Origin: Extensimonas vulgaris
GTDB lineage: Bacteria; Pseudomonadota; Gammaproteobacteria; Burkholderiales; Burkholderiaceae_C
Direction: 5' to 3'
DNA length: 64,000 nucleotides
Assembly: GCF_003337425.1 (NCBI RefSeq)
Contig: NZ_QPJU01000002.1
Location: 434,001 to 498,000, forward strand
Part shown: one piece after another, positions 53,574 to 62,089 of the stretch
How positions within the stretch are numbered: the stretch's first letter is position 1
How the letters are laid out: each line of letters begins with the position of its first letter
Translations under genes and position numbers: made by a program
The notes under the pieces: generated by a model
Told to the model about the DNA's origin: nothing
What the model saw: the letters and a program-made list of their open reading frames with translations, nothing else
The model's database searches: none

Positions 53574-54053
53574 TCAGTGCGCATTGCCTGGCATGGCAAA
53601 ACCGTTTTGCCGCCAGGCCTCGAACACGGTCACGGCCACGGCGTTCGAGAGGTTGAGGCTGCGCTGGCCCGCGAGCATGGGCAGGCGCAGGCGCTGCGCC
53701 GCCGGAAAGCGCTCGCGCAGCGCGGGCGGCAGGCCACGCGTTTCGGCGCCGAACACCAGCCAGTCGCCGGGCAAGAAGCGGCAGGCGTACACGCTCTGGC
53801 TGCCCTGCGTGGTCAGCGCGAACATGCGTGTGAGGTCGGGCTGCTGGTTTTGCAGCAAGGCTTGCCAGTCGCGGTGGCGCTGCACGCGCGCATATTCGTG
53901 GTAGTCGAGCCCCGCGCGGCGCAGGCGCTTGTCGTCCATGGCAAAGCCCAGCGGCTCGACCAGGTGCAGCTCGCAGCCGGTGTTGGCCGCGAGGCGGATC
54001 ACGTTGCCGGTGTTGGGCGGGATTTCGGGTTCGACGAGGACGATGCGGAACAT
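53574..54053 (-). CDS. trmL: tRNA (cytidine/uridine-2'-O)-methyltransferase TrmL
   Basis: 159-residue SPOUT-fold methyltransferase that modifies the wobble base 34 of tRNA-Leu isoacceptors. SAM-binding knot motifs VLVEPEIPPNTGNVIRLAANTG, FGAETRGLPPALRE and LPMLAGQRSLNLSNAVAVTVFEAWRQ are all present. It is convergent with the ParA-like gene, 15 bases between stops. Confidence 0.94.
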   Translation of the reverse strand: MFRIVLVEPEIPPNTGNVIRLAANTGCELHLVEPLGFAMDDKRLRRAGLDYHEYARVQRHRDWQALLQNQQPDLTRMFALTTQGSQSVYACRFLPGDWLVFGAETRGLPPALRERFPAAQRLRLPMLAGQRSLNLSNAVAVTVFEAWRQNGFAMPGNAH

Positions 54054-54081
54054 GGCGCGTATTGTCGCGCCCAGCACTGGC

Positions 54082-54837
54082 TCAGCGTGCCGCCGGCGTG
54101 CGCGCGAGCACGAGGGCGGTGATGTGCACGGCGCCCGCTGCGCGCAGCGCCTGCGCCGCAGCGTCCAGCGTAGCGCCGGTGGTCAGCACGTCGTCGATGA
54201 GCACGACGCGCTGCCCGGCGAGGCCCGCCGCACGCAGCGGCTCGACGGCAAAAGCGCCTTGCAGATTGCGCAGCCGCTCGTGGCGCGGCAGGCTGCTTTG
54301 CGCTGGCGTGTCGCGCAGGCGCAGCAGCAGGTGTTTGTCGGTTTTGTGCGCTGCAAGCTGCTGTGCAAGCAACGCGGCCTGGTTGAAGCCCCGCTCGCGC
54401 AGGCGTGCGCGCGCGAGCGGCACGGGCAGCACGCGGTCGGCGGCGTCGAGCGCGGGCTCGACGCCGGGCGTGGCACGCAGCAGGCCCGCCAGCGCCGCCG
54501 CCCAGCCCGGGTCACCATGGAATTTGAAGTTTGCGATCACTCCGGCCCAGGGGTAGCCGTAATCCACGGCGGCGTGGCAGGCGTCGAGCAACGGCGGCGT
54601 GCGCAGGCAGGCGCCGCAGGTGTGCACGTCCGCGGGCACGGGCAGCGCGCAGCGCAGGCAACGCGCGCGCGGCTGCGCGAAGCGTGCCACGCAGCCCGCG
54701 CAGAGGCGCTCAGCGGGCCATGCGCCGCAGATCGCGCATTGGCTGGGGATGCGCCGCAAAAGGTGGCTGTATACCTTGCGCGCTACCTGCGCGGCAAAAC
54801 CGGGGCCGACTACGGGCAAAGCGGGCAAGGCGGCCAT
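54082..54837 (-). CDS. comF: ComF-family phosphoribosyltransferase-like protein
   Basis: 251-residue ComF-like protein. An N-terminal zinc ribbon supplies CAICGAWPAERLCAGC and CLRCALPVPADVHTCGAC, followed by the phosphoribosyltransferase loop VVLIDDVLTTGATLDAAA. It acts in DNA uptake or related nucleotide handling in the family. The ATG at 54837 is chosen; a TTG five codons upstream is possible. Confidence 0.9.
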   Translation of the reverse strand: MAALPALPVVGPGFAAQVARKVYSHLLRRIPSQCAICGAWPAERLCAGCVARFAQPRARCLRCALPVPADVHTCGACLRTPPLLDACHAAVDYGYPWAGVIANFKFHGDPGWAAALAGLLRATPGVEPALDAADRVLPVPLARARLRERGFNQAALLAQQLAAHKTDKHLLLRLRDTPAQSSLPRHERLRNLQGAFAVEPLRAAGLAGQRVVLIDDVLTTGATLDAAAQALRAAGAVHITALVLARTPAAR

Positions 54838-54871
54838 GGGCGTAAAGCGCAAGCGCTACGGGCACGGAGCT

Positions 54872-55327
54872 TCACGAGCCGCTGCTGCGCTTGACCTTGG
54901 GCGCCGAATAGGTCGGTGACTCCTGGGGCACTTGCTGCGCTAGGCGCTCTTGCTGCGCGGTCTGGTGGACGCTTTGCGCGACCTCCACGGCATTGCTGCT
55001 GGCACGCCACATCGATTGGATGAAATCGATCAATTGCTGGTACAGCGGCGGCTGCGGCGGGATTTGTTCTTTGGCTTTTTGCTCTTTTTCGGCGGGGGTT
55101 TCGATGCCGTCGCGGCGCGCACGCATACCATCCGTTCCCGCCACCTCTTTGGTTTGGGATGCGTCCGGCGTGCGCAAGGTGCTGCCCTGGCCAAGGCCAT
55201 CGGTCGATTCGACCGGGTGCGAGGTGTTGACCGGCCGCACGGGCGGAGCGCCAGAGGCGCCGCTCGAATACAAATCCGCCCCTTGTGGCCGCCAGGGGGG
55301 AGATCGATCTACGGCAGAAATGGGCAT
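54872..55327 (-). CDS. Hypothetical protein
   Basis: 151-residue Gln-, Pro- and Ser-rich protein that I do not recognise. The N-terminal half is low complexity (SGASGAPPVRPVNTSHPVE); residues about 80-130 (PLYQQLIDFIQSMWRASSNAVEVAQSVHQTAQQERLAQQV) could form an amphipathic helix or short coiled coil. No signal peptide or membrane segment. It lies downstream of the divergent acyl-CoA ligase promoter and runs towards comF. Confidence 0.6.
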   Translation of the reverse strand: MPISAVDRSPPWRPQGADLYSSGASGAPPVRPVNTSHPVESTDGLGQGSTLRTPDASQTKEVAGTDGMRARRDGIETPAEKEQKAKEQIPPQPPLYQQLIDFIQSMWRASSNAVEVAQSVHQTAQQERLAQQVPQESPTYSAPKVKRSSGS

Positions 55328-55522
55328 AGCGATGCTCCTTGAACCAGGAAGTAGAGTGATGCGAAAGGGATTTTCGCCTTCTCGTTCTGTATTTCGTCAA
55401 AAAGAAGGGGAAATAAAGGCCTTTTTGCAGGATGCCCATCAGGGTTTTCACCGATGCGCGGGAGGCGACCAGACGAGGCGACGGCAGGAAAATGGCCTGC
55501 TTTCTTCAGGAGACTACGCCCT

Positions 55523-57034
55523 ATGAATATCACCGAACTCTTGCGCCGCAGCGCCCTTGCGTATGCCGAGCGGCCCGCCGTACTGGCGGGCGACGAGGTG
55601 TTGATGAACTACCGCACGCTCGGCGCCCGTGTGGCTGCGCTCGCGGGTTTTTTGCAGGGCCAATGGGGCGTGACGCCGGGCGAGCGCGTGGCGATTTTTT
55701 CCGCAAACTGCCCGCAGTACCTCGAGGTGCTGCACGCCGTGTATTGGGCCGGTGCGGTCACAGTGCCGGTCAACTACAAACTGCATGCCAAGGAACTGGC
55801 CTACGTGCTCGCCGACGCCGGGGTGCGCTGGGTGTTCGTCTCCGCAGAGCTGCGGGAGGCGGCGCTCGCCGCGGGTGCGGATGCGGCGCACACGCTGGTG
55901 CTTGGCAGCCCGGCGTACGAGCAGGCCGTGCAGCACGCACCCCTGGCGCTGCAGGAGCGCGCGCCCGACGACCTCGCCTCGCTGTTCTACACCTCGGGCA
56001 CCACGGGCCGGCCCAAAGGGGTGATGCAGACGCACCGCAACCTGCTGACCACGACGCTGTGCTACTTTTCCGACGTGGACGACATTGCGCCCGAGGACGC
56101 CATGGTCTATGCCGCGCCCATGTCGCACGGCGCGGGCATCTACAACTACGCGCAGATGCAGCGTGGCGCGCGCCACGTGGTGCCGCGCTCGGGCGGCTTC
56201 GATCCGGCCGAGCTCGTGCGGCTCGCGGCTTCGGTGGGGCGGCTCACGCTGTTTGCCGCGCCCACCATGGTGCGCCGCCTCGTGGAGCACGTGAAGGCGA
56301 CGGGCGCCGATGTGTCGGGTTTCAAAACCATCGTCTATGGCGGCGGGCCGATGTACGTCGATGATCTGCGCGAGGCGCTGCGCGTGATGGGGCAGCGCTT
56401 CGTGCAGATTTACGGCCAGGGCGAGAGTCCGATGACGATCACGGCGCTCGCGCGCACGCACCTGGCCGACACCAGCCACCCGCGCTGGCTGCAGCGCGCG
56501 GCTTCGGTGGGGGTGGCGCAGGCGGCGGTGCAGGTGCGCGTGGTCGATGAGGCCGGCAACACCTTGCCGCCCGGCGCCCTGGGCGAGGTGGTGGTGCGCG
56601 GGCCGAGCGTGATGCCCGGCTACTGGCGCAACCCCGAGGCCACGGCCAAGACGCTGCGCGACGGCTGGCTCTACACGGGCGACGTGGGACAGTTCGACGA
56701 GGATGGCTTTCTCACGCTGCTCGACCGCTCCAAGGACGTGATCATCTCGGGCGGCTCGAACATCTACCCGCGCGAGGTCGAGGAAGTGCTGCTGTTGCAC
56801 CCGCAGGTGCGCGAAGTGGCCGTGGTGGGCCTGCGCGACGCCGAATGGGGCGAGGTGCCCGTGGCCTTCATCGTGGGCGACGAGGTGAGCGCCGAAGAGC
56901 TCGACGCGCTGTGCCTCGAACACATCGCGCGCTTCAAGCGCCCCAAGCGCTATGAGTTCGTCGAGGCGCTGCCCAAGAACAGCTACGGAAAAGTGCTCAA
57001 AACCGAGCTTCGCGCCCTATTGACGGGCGCTTGA
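55523..57034 (+). CDS. Acyl-CoA synthetase (AMP-dependent ligase)
   Basis: 503-residue class I adenylate-forming enzyme. The P-loop is FYTSGTTGRPKGVMQTHRN, followed by YGGGPMYVDDL (A5) and WLYTGDVGQFDEDGFLTLLDRSKDVIISGGSNIYPREVEEVLLLHP, with the C-terminal lysine motif LPKNSYGKVLK. It activates a carboxylic acid as the CoA thioester. The substrate cannot be assigned; medium or long acyl acids or aromatic acids are all possible. The start ATG at 55523 has AGGAG about ten bases upstream. Confidence 0.92.
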   Translation: MNITELLRRSALAYAERPAVLAGDEVLMNYRTLGARVAALAGFLQGQWGVTPGERVAIFSANCPQYLEVLHAVYWAGAVTVPVNYKLHAKELAYVLADAGVRWVFVSAELREAALAAGADAAHTLVLGSPAYEQAVQHAPLALQERAPDDLASLFYTSGTTGRPKGVMQTHRNLLTTTLCYFSDVDDIAPEDAMVYAAPMSHGAGIYNYAQMQRGARHVVPRSGGFDPAELVRLAASVGRLTLFAAPTMVRRLVEHVKATGADVSGFKTIVYGGGPMYVDDLREALRVMGQRFVQIYGQGESPMTITALARTHLADTSHPRWLQRAASVGVAQAAVQVRVVDEAGNTLPPGALGEVVVRGPSVMPGYWRNPEATAKTLRDGWLYTGDVGQFDEDGFLTLLDRSKDVIISGGSNIYPREVEEVLLLHPQVREVAVVGLRDAEWGEVPVAFIVGDEVSAEELDALCLEHIARFKRPKRYEFVEALPKNSYGKVLKTELRALLTGA

Positions 57035-57067
57035 AGCTCATATTTTGATAGTTTTTGCGGCCTGCGG

Positions 57068-59635
57068 TCAGTGGGCTTCCTGGATGCGCCGCGCGAGGTG
57101 CGCGAGCGCCTCTTGGACCTGATCGACGAGGACCAGGCACAGGTCGCCCGGCTGCAGGCGCGCAAGCGCCTTGTCGATGGCGAGGAACTCGCCGCGTACC
57201 TCCTCGACGTGGTGGGCGCGCTTGGCACTGGCCAGGCCTTCGCGCAGCAATGCGATGACTTCGCCATCGGCACGGCCGCGCTGGGCGGCGTCCTGGTAGA
57301 GGATCACGTCGTCGAAGGCGTCGCCCAGAATTTCGGTCTGCACGCGCAGGTCTTCATCGCGCCGGTCGCCCGCGCCACTGATGACCACGCTGCGCCGCCG
57401 CGCGGGCAGGGCGTCGATGGCGGCCACCAGGGCGCGCATGGCGTCGGCGTTGTGGCCATAGTCGGCGATCACCGTGGCGCCGCGGTAGTCCATGAGGTTG
57501 AAGCGCCCCGGCGCGTTGTCGGTGTCGTTTACGAAGCCCGAGAGCCCGCGGCGTATGGTCTGCCAGGGCAGGCCCACGCCCCAGGCCGCGGCCACGGCGG
57601 CCATGACGTTTTCGACCTGAAAGCCGATGCGCCCGTTGCGCGTGATGGGCACGTCGCGCAGGTGGATGGCCTCGCGCCACGAGCCTTCGGCGGCGATGAT
57701 GGAGTCGCCATCGACGTACACCGTGCGTTTGCCCTGCGCGCGGTGCGTGGCCATCACGGGGTGGTGGCGGTCGCTCGCGAAGTAGATCACCTGGCCCGGG
57801 CAGGCCGCGGCCATGGCCGCGACGATGGGGTCGGCGGCGTTGAGCACGGCGTAGCCCGTGGGCGCGACGTTTTGCACGATCACGCGCTTGAGCACGGCCA
57901 GGTCTTCGACGGTGGTGATGTAGTTCAGGCCCAGGTGGTCGCCCGCGCCGATGTTGGTCACCACGGCCACCTGGCAGCGGTCGAAGCCCAGGCCCTCGCG
58001 CAGGATGCCGCCGCGCGCGGTCTCGAACACGGCGGCGTCCACCTCGGGGTGCAGCAGCACGTTGCGCGCGCTGCGCGGGCCCGAGCAGTCGCCGCTGTCG
58101 ATCTGGCGGCCGTCGACGTAAACGCCGTCGGTGTTGGTCATGCCCACGCGCTGGCCATGCGCAGTAAAGAGGTGCGCGATCAAGCGTGTGACGGTGGTCT
58201 TGCCGTTCGTGCCCGTGACCGCGACCACGGGGATGCGCCCATCCTGGCCGTGCGCGAACAGCCGCTCGACGATGGCCTGGCCGACGTTGCGCGGCTTGCC
58301 GTAGGAGGGCGCAAGGTGCATGCGCAGCCCCGGCGCGGCGTTGACTTCGACGATGCCGCCACTTTGCTCCTCGAGTGGGCGCAGCACGGTTTGCGCGACC
58401 ATATCCACGCCGCAGATGTGCAGCCCCACCATCTGCGCGGCGGCCACGGCGCGCGCCGCGACCTCGGGGTGCACGTCGTCGGTCACGTCGGTGGCACTGC
58501 CGCCCGTGGAGAGGTTGGCGTTGTTGCGCAGGATCACGCGCTGGCCCTTGGCGGGCACCGATTCGGGCGTGAGGTTTTGCGCCGCGAGCCGTGCGAGCGC
58601 GATGTCGTCGAGGCGGATTTTGGTCAATGCGGTGGCGTGGCCCTCGCCGCGGCGCGGGTCCTGGTTGACCTGCTCGACCAGTTCGCGCACCGTGTGCTGG
58701 CCGTCGCCCAGCACCTGCGGCGGGTCGCGCCGCGCCGCCGCGACGAGCTCGTCGCCCACCACGAGCAGGCGAAAGTCATAGCCAGGCAGGTAGCGCTCGA
58801 CCATGACGGTGCCGTATTCGGCCGCGCTGCGGTAGGCTTCTTCGAGCCCGGTGCGGTCGACGATGTTCACCGTCACGCCCTTGCCCTGGTTGCCGTCCTG
58901 CGGCTTCACGACCACGGGCAGGCCGATTTCGAGCGCCACTTGCCAGGCCTCGTCCACGCTCTCGACCGGGCGACCGCGCGGCACCGGCACGCCCGCGGCA
59001 TGCAGCAGGCGTTTGCTCAGGTCTTTGTCCTGGCCAATGGATTCGGCCACAGCGCTCGTGGAATCGATCTCGGCGGCCTGGATGCGGCGCTGCTTGGAGC
59101 CCCAGCCGAACTGCACCAGGCTGCCGCGCGTCAGGCGCCGCCACGGAATGCCGCGCGCCGCCGCAGCCTCGACGATCGCGCCGGTGCTCGGGCCCAGGCG
59201 CTCGTCTTCGTAGAGCGCTTGCAGCTGCGCGATGGCTTCGTCGGCGTCGAAGTTGCCTTGCCCGAGCGCCGCCGCGATGAGGCGCTGCGCATCCTCGAAC
59301 GCCTGCCGGCCCACGGCCTCTTCGCTGTATTCGACCACCACCTGGTACACGCCGGGATCGACCGTGGCCGTGGTGCGCGCAAAACTCACCGGGCAGCCGG
59401 CCTGCGCCTGCAGCGCGAGCGCCGCGGCCTGCAGCACGTGCGCGAGCGACACTGCGCCGCCGCCCTCGGGGTGCAGCGCGCCGATGGCTGGAAAGAGCGC
59501 GCGCAAACGCGCCTCGAAGCCGGGCAATTGGTCTATGGAGCGCTCTGCCTCTGCGCAAGCCACTATGGCTTCGATAGAAGTGTGGCGGCTCCAGAGGTTG
59601 GGGCCGCGCAGCGCGCGGATACGGGATACTTCCAT
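57068..59635 (-). CDS. cphA: Cyanophycin synthetase
   Basis: 855-residue enzyme polymerising aspartate and arginine into cyanophycin. An N-terminal domain precedes an ATP-grasp domain (about residues 220-470: VVKPQDGNQGKGVTVNI, FRLLVVGDELVAAARRDPPQVLGDG, EVNAAPGLRMHLAPSYGKPRNVGQ). A C-terminal Mur-ligase-like domain has an intact P-loop VTGTNGKTTVTRLIAHLF and TNTDGVYVDG. Length and order match functional CphA. It follows the second synthetase by 70 bases in the same operon. Confidence 0.96.
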   Translation of the reverse strand: MEVSRIRALRGPNLWSRHTSIEAIVACAEAERSIDQLPGFEARLRALFPAIGALHPEGGGAVSLAHVLQAAALALQAQAGCPVSFARTTATVDPGVYQVVVEYSEEAVGRQAFEDAQRLIAAALGQGNFDADEAIAQLQALYEDERLGPSTGAIVEAAAARGIPWRRLTRGSLVQFGWGSKQRRIQAAEIDSTSAVAESIGQDKDLSKRLLHAAGVPVPRGRPVESVDEAWQVALEIGLPVVVKPQDGNQGKGVTVNIVDRTGLEEAYRSAAEYGTVMVERYLPGYDFRLLVVGDELVAAARRDPPQVLGDGQHTVRELVEQVNQDPRRGEGHATALTKIRLDDIALARLAAQNLTPESVPAKGQRVILRNNANLSTGGSATDVTDDVHPEVAARAVAAAQMVGLHICGVDMVAQTVLRPLEEQSGGIVEVNAAPGLRMHLAPSYGKPRNVGQAIVERLFAHGQDGRIPVVAVTGTNGKTTVTRLIAHLFTAHGQRVGMTNTDGVYVDGRQIDSGDCSGPRSARNVLLHPEVDAAVFETARGGILREGLGFDRCQVAVVTNIGAGDHLGLNYITTVEDLAVLKRVIVQNVAPTGYAVLNAADPIVAAMAAACPGQVIYFASDRHHPVMATHRAQGKRTVYVDGDSIIAAEGSWREAIHLRDVPITRNGRIGFQVENVMAAVAAAWGVGLPWQTIRRGLSGFVNDTDNAPGRFNLMDYRGATVIADYGHNADAMRALVAAIDALPARRRSVVISGAGDRRDEDLRVQTEILGDAFDDVILYQDAAQRGRADGEVIALLREGLASAKRAHHVEEVRGEFLAIDKALARLQPGDLCLVLVDQVQEALAHLARRIQEAH

Positions 59636-59705
59636 GAGAGTCTCTTGGGGAGGTTGTCGAGCCAGTGTCGCCCGAATAGCGTGGCTGTATGAATGAAAAC
59701 GCGGG

Positions 59706-61919
59706 TCAGACTTGGGCTGCTGCCATCTCGGTCAAGGGCAGCGCAGGCTCGAAGGTCTTGATGCCCGCGGCGATCAGGTCGGGCGAGATGTCGAGTGCCC
59801 AGGCTGCACCGATCGCGGCGAGCAGTGCCTCGGTGTCGGGCACCACGGCGTTGCGCCCGAAGCACAGGTCTGCGAGCGCGCCGAGCACCTGCTCATGGCT
59901 GCCCGTGGCCAGCACCACCTGCCCCTGGCGCAGCAGCACGGCGCGGCCGTGGTCGCGCGCGCGGTGCTGCGCGACCACCTCGAGCGTGGGGTCTTGCGCG
60001 TACAGCACAACGCTGCCGTCGCACAGCGGCGCGAGGCCCGCCACGAGCGGGTCGGCCGCGTGCAGCACGGCTGCGCCCTCGGGCAGCACCACGTCGACCT
60101 GGGTGCGCAGCACCTTGACCATTTGTTCGCGCTCCTGGATGTCGAATTCGGCCAGGTCTTGCGCGCCCTCCATGTCGGTGACCACGCCAACCTGGCAGCG
60201 GTCGTACGCGAGGCCGTCGCGCAGGATCGCGCGCGCGTCGTTTTCTATCACCGCGGCCTGCACCATTTTGTTCACGAGCAAGCGGTGCGCGGCTTCCCAG
60301 TGGGCACTGTCGCTGGCGTCGACGCGGCGACGATCGAGGAACAGGCCCGCGCGGCAGGCCAGCCCGGTGTGGCGCCCGCTCAGGTGCACAAGCCAGGCCA
60401 CGAGCCGTGCGATCAGCGACGTGTTGCGGCTGCCTGCCACACCCACCACCGGGATGCGGCCCGCGGGCTGGTGCGCGTCGTCCGAAGGAAACAGGTGTTC
60501 GACGATGGCCTGTCCGACGGGCTGCGGCGCCCCCACGGCGGGCTTGAGGTGCATGAGCAAGCCCGGCCCGGCATTGACCTCGACGATCGCGCCACCTTGC
60601 TCCTGCAGCGGCCGCGCGATGTCCTGCGCCACGAGGTCTATGCCCGCGATGTCCAGCCCCACCACCTTGGCCGCAAGGGCTGCGGTGTAGGCGACTTCGG
60701 GGTGCACTTCGTCGGTGCAGTCCACGGCCACGTTGCCGTTGCGCTGCACCACGACCTGCTGGCCCGCGGCGGGCACGGCGTCGGCATCCAGGCCTTGGCG
60801 CTGCAGTTCGAGCTGCACGGCGCGGTTGCTGCGCACGTCGATGAGTTCGAGCGGATATTCCTCCTCATAGCCGCGGCGCGGGTCGGAGTTGAGTTGCGCG
60901 TCTATGAGCTCGGCAACCGTCGACGTGCCGTTGCCGGTGATGCTGACCACTTCGCCGCGTGCAGCTGCAACCACCTTGGAGCCTACGACCAGCAAGCGGT
61001 GTTCGCTTCCAGGAATGTAGCGCTCGACCATCACTTCGCTGCCCTCGGGTTCGGCCACGCGAAAGGCCGCTTCGATGTCCTCGTGCTGGCGCAGGTCCAG
61101 CGTCACGCCGCGGCCGTGGTTGCCGTCCGAGGGTTTGACGACCACGGGCAGGCCGATGTCCTGCGCCGCCTCCCAGGCTTCCTCGGGGCTGTGCACGATG
61201 CGGCCTTCGGGGATGGGCACGCCGCAGGACTGCAGCAGGCTTTTCGTGAGGTCTTTGTCGCAGGCAATGCCTTCGGCGATGGCGCTCGTGAATTCGCTCT
61301 CGGCCGTCCAGATGCGCCGCTGGCGCGCGCCGTAGCCGAGTTGCACGAGGTTGCCATCGTTGAGGCGGATGTGCGGAATGCCGCGCTCGGTCGCGGCGCT
61401 GACGATACACGCCGTGCTCGGGCCCAGGTAGCGCTCATCGACCTCGGTGCGCACGCGCGCCACGGCGGCGGCGACGTCGAAGGGCTGGTCGTTGATCGCC
61501 GCCATGAGCAGGCGATGCCCCTGCGCGAGCGCCATGCGCGCCACCTGCTCGTCGCGTGCGCGAAACACCATGCGATACACGCCGCGCTGCGAGGTGCTGC
61601 GCGTCTGGCCGAAGCCTGTGGGCATGCCGGCGAGGTTGAGGAGCTCGATCACCACGTGTTCGAGGATGTGGCCGCACCAGGTGCCCTCCTGCAGCCGCTG
61701 CAAAAAGCCGCCGCGCTCGCCCACGCCGCAGTGGTGCTCGATCAACGCCGGCAGCCAGGCGGTCAGGCGCTCGGTCAGGCCGGGCAGGCGGTTCGAGGGG
61801 TAGTCCTCGAGCGCTCCCAGGTCCAGCCACACTTCGAGCGCCGGGCGATAAGTCCAAATGTTCGGGCCGCGCAGGTAATGGATGCGCAGCAAGCGGATGT
61901 CTTCGAAGGTTTGGGCCAT
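59706..61919 (-). CDS. Second cyanophycin synthetase-like protein (CphA prime)
   Basis: 737-residue paralogue of CphA. The ATP-grasp domain is intact (VVKPSDGNHGRGVTLDLRQ, EVNAGPGLLMHLKPAVGAPQPVGQ). In the Mur-ligase-like domain the P-loop is degenerate: GVAGSRNTSLIARL in place of GTNGKTT, and the C-terminal region is shorter. Paired cphA genes of this kind are known from betaproteobacteria such as Ralstonia. The second copy may be specialised or regulatory. It is first in the operon and divergent from the ABC transporter; the ATG at 61919 begins MAQTFEDIRLLRIHYLRGPN. Confidence 0.93.
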   Translation of the reverse strand: MAQTFEDIRLLRIHYLRGPNIWTYRPALEVWLDLGALEDYPSNRLPGLTERLTAWLPALIEHHCGVGERGGFLQRLQEGTWCGHILEHVVIELLNLAGMPTGFGQTRSTSQRGVYRMVFRARDEQVARMALAQGHRLLMAAINDQPFDVAAAVARVRTEVDERYLGPSTACIVSAATERGIPHIRLNDGNLVQLGYGARQRRIWTAESEFTSAIAEGIACDKDLTKSLLQSCGVPIPEGRIVHSPEEAWEAAQDIGLPVVVKPSDGNHGRGVTLDLRQHEDIEAAFRVAEPEGSEVMVERYIPGSEHRLLVVGSKVVAAARGEVVSITGNGTSTVAELIDAQLNSDPRRGYEEEYPLELIDVRSNRAVQLELQRQGLDADAVPAAGQQVVVQRNGNVAVDCTDEVHPEVAYTAALAAKVVGLDIAGIDLVAQDIARPLQEQGGAIVEVNAGPGLLMHLKPAVGAPQPVGQAIVEHLFPSDDAHQPAGRIPVVGVAGSRNTSLIARLVAWLVHLSGRHTGLACRAGLFLDRRRVDASDSAHWEAAHRLLVNKMVQAAVIENDARAILRDGLAYDRCQVGVVTDMEGAQDLAEFDIQEREQMVKVLRTQVDVVLPEGAAVLHAADPLVAGLAPLCDGSVVLYAQDPTLEVVAQHRARDHGRAVLLRQGQVVLATGSHEQVLGALADLCFGRNAVVPDTEALLAAIGAAWALDISPDLIAAGIKTFEPALPLTEMAAAQV

Positions 61920-62089
61920 AAAGTGGAAGAAAGGAAGAGGGACGGCGGTAGGCGTGGCAGTAGGTAGCCGTTTGCGGTTGCTATTGTGAGGCCCATGAGA
62001 CCCAGCGCGAAATGGCGGCTTCGGCCGGCTGGAGCGTGTGGCGGGAGATAATCCCTGCCACACTAGACTCTTTATTAATCACCCTGCTC

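Noticed and set aside
57031-57056. Possible further copy of the short dispersed repeat after the acyl-CoA ligase
   Set aside because: Only a few bases (TTTTGATAG) match; similarity is too weak to support.
57071-59692. 873-codon plus-strand open frame opposite cphA
   Set aside because: It is a mirror of the conserved cphA gene and has no family features (His/Val/Ala-rich).
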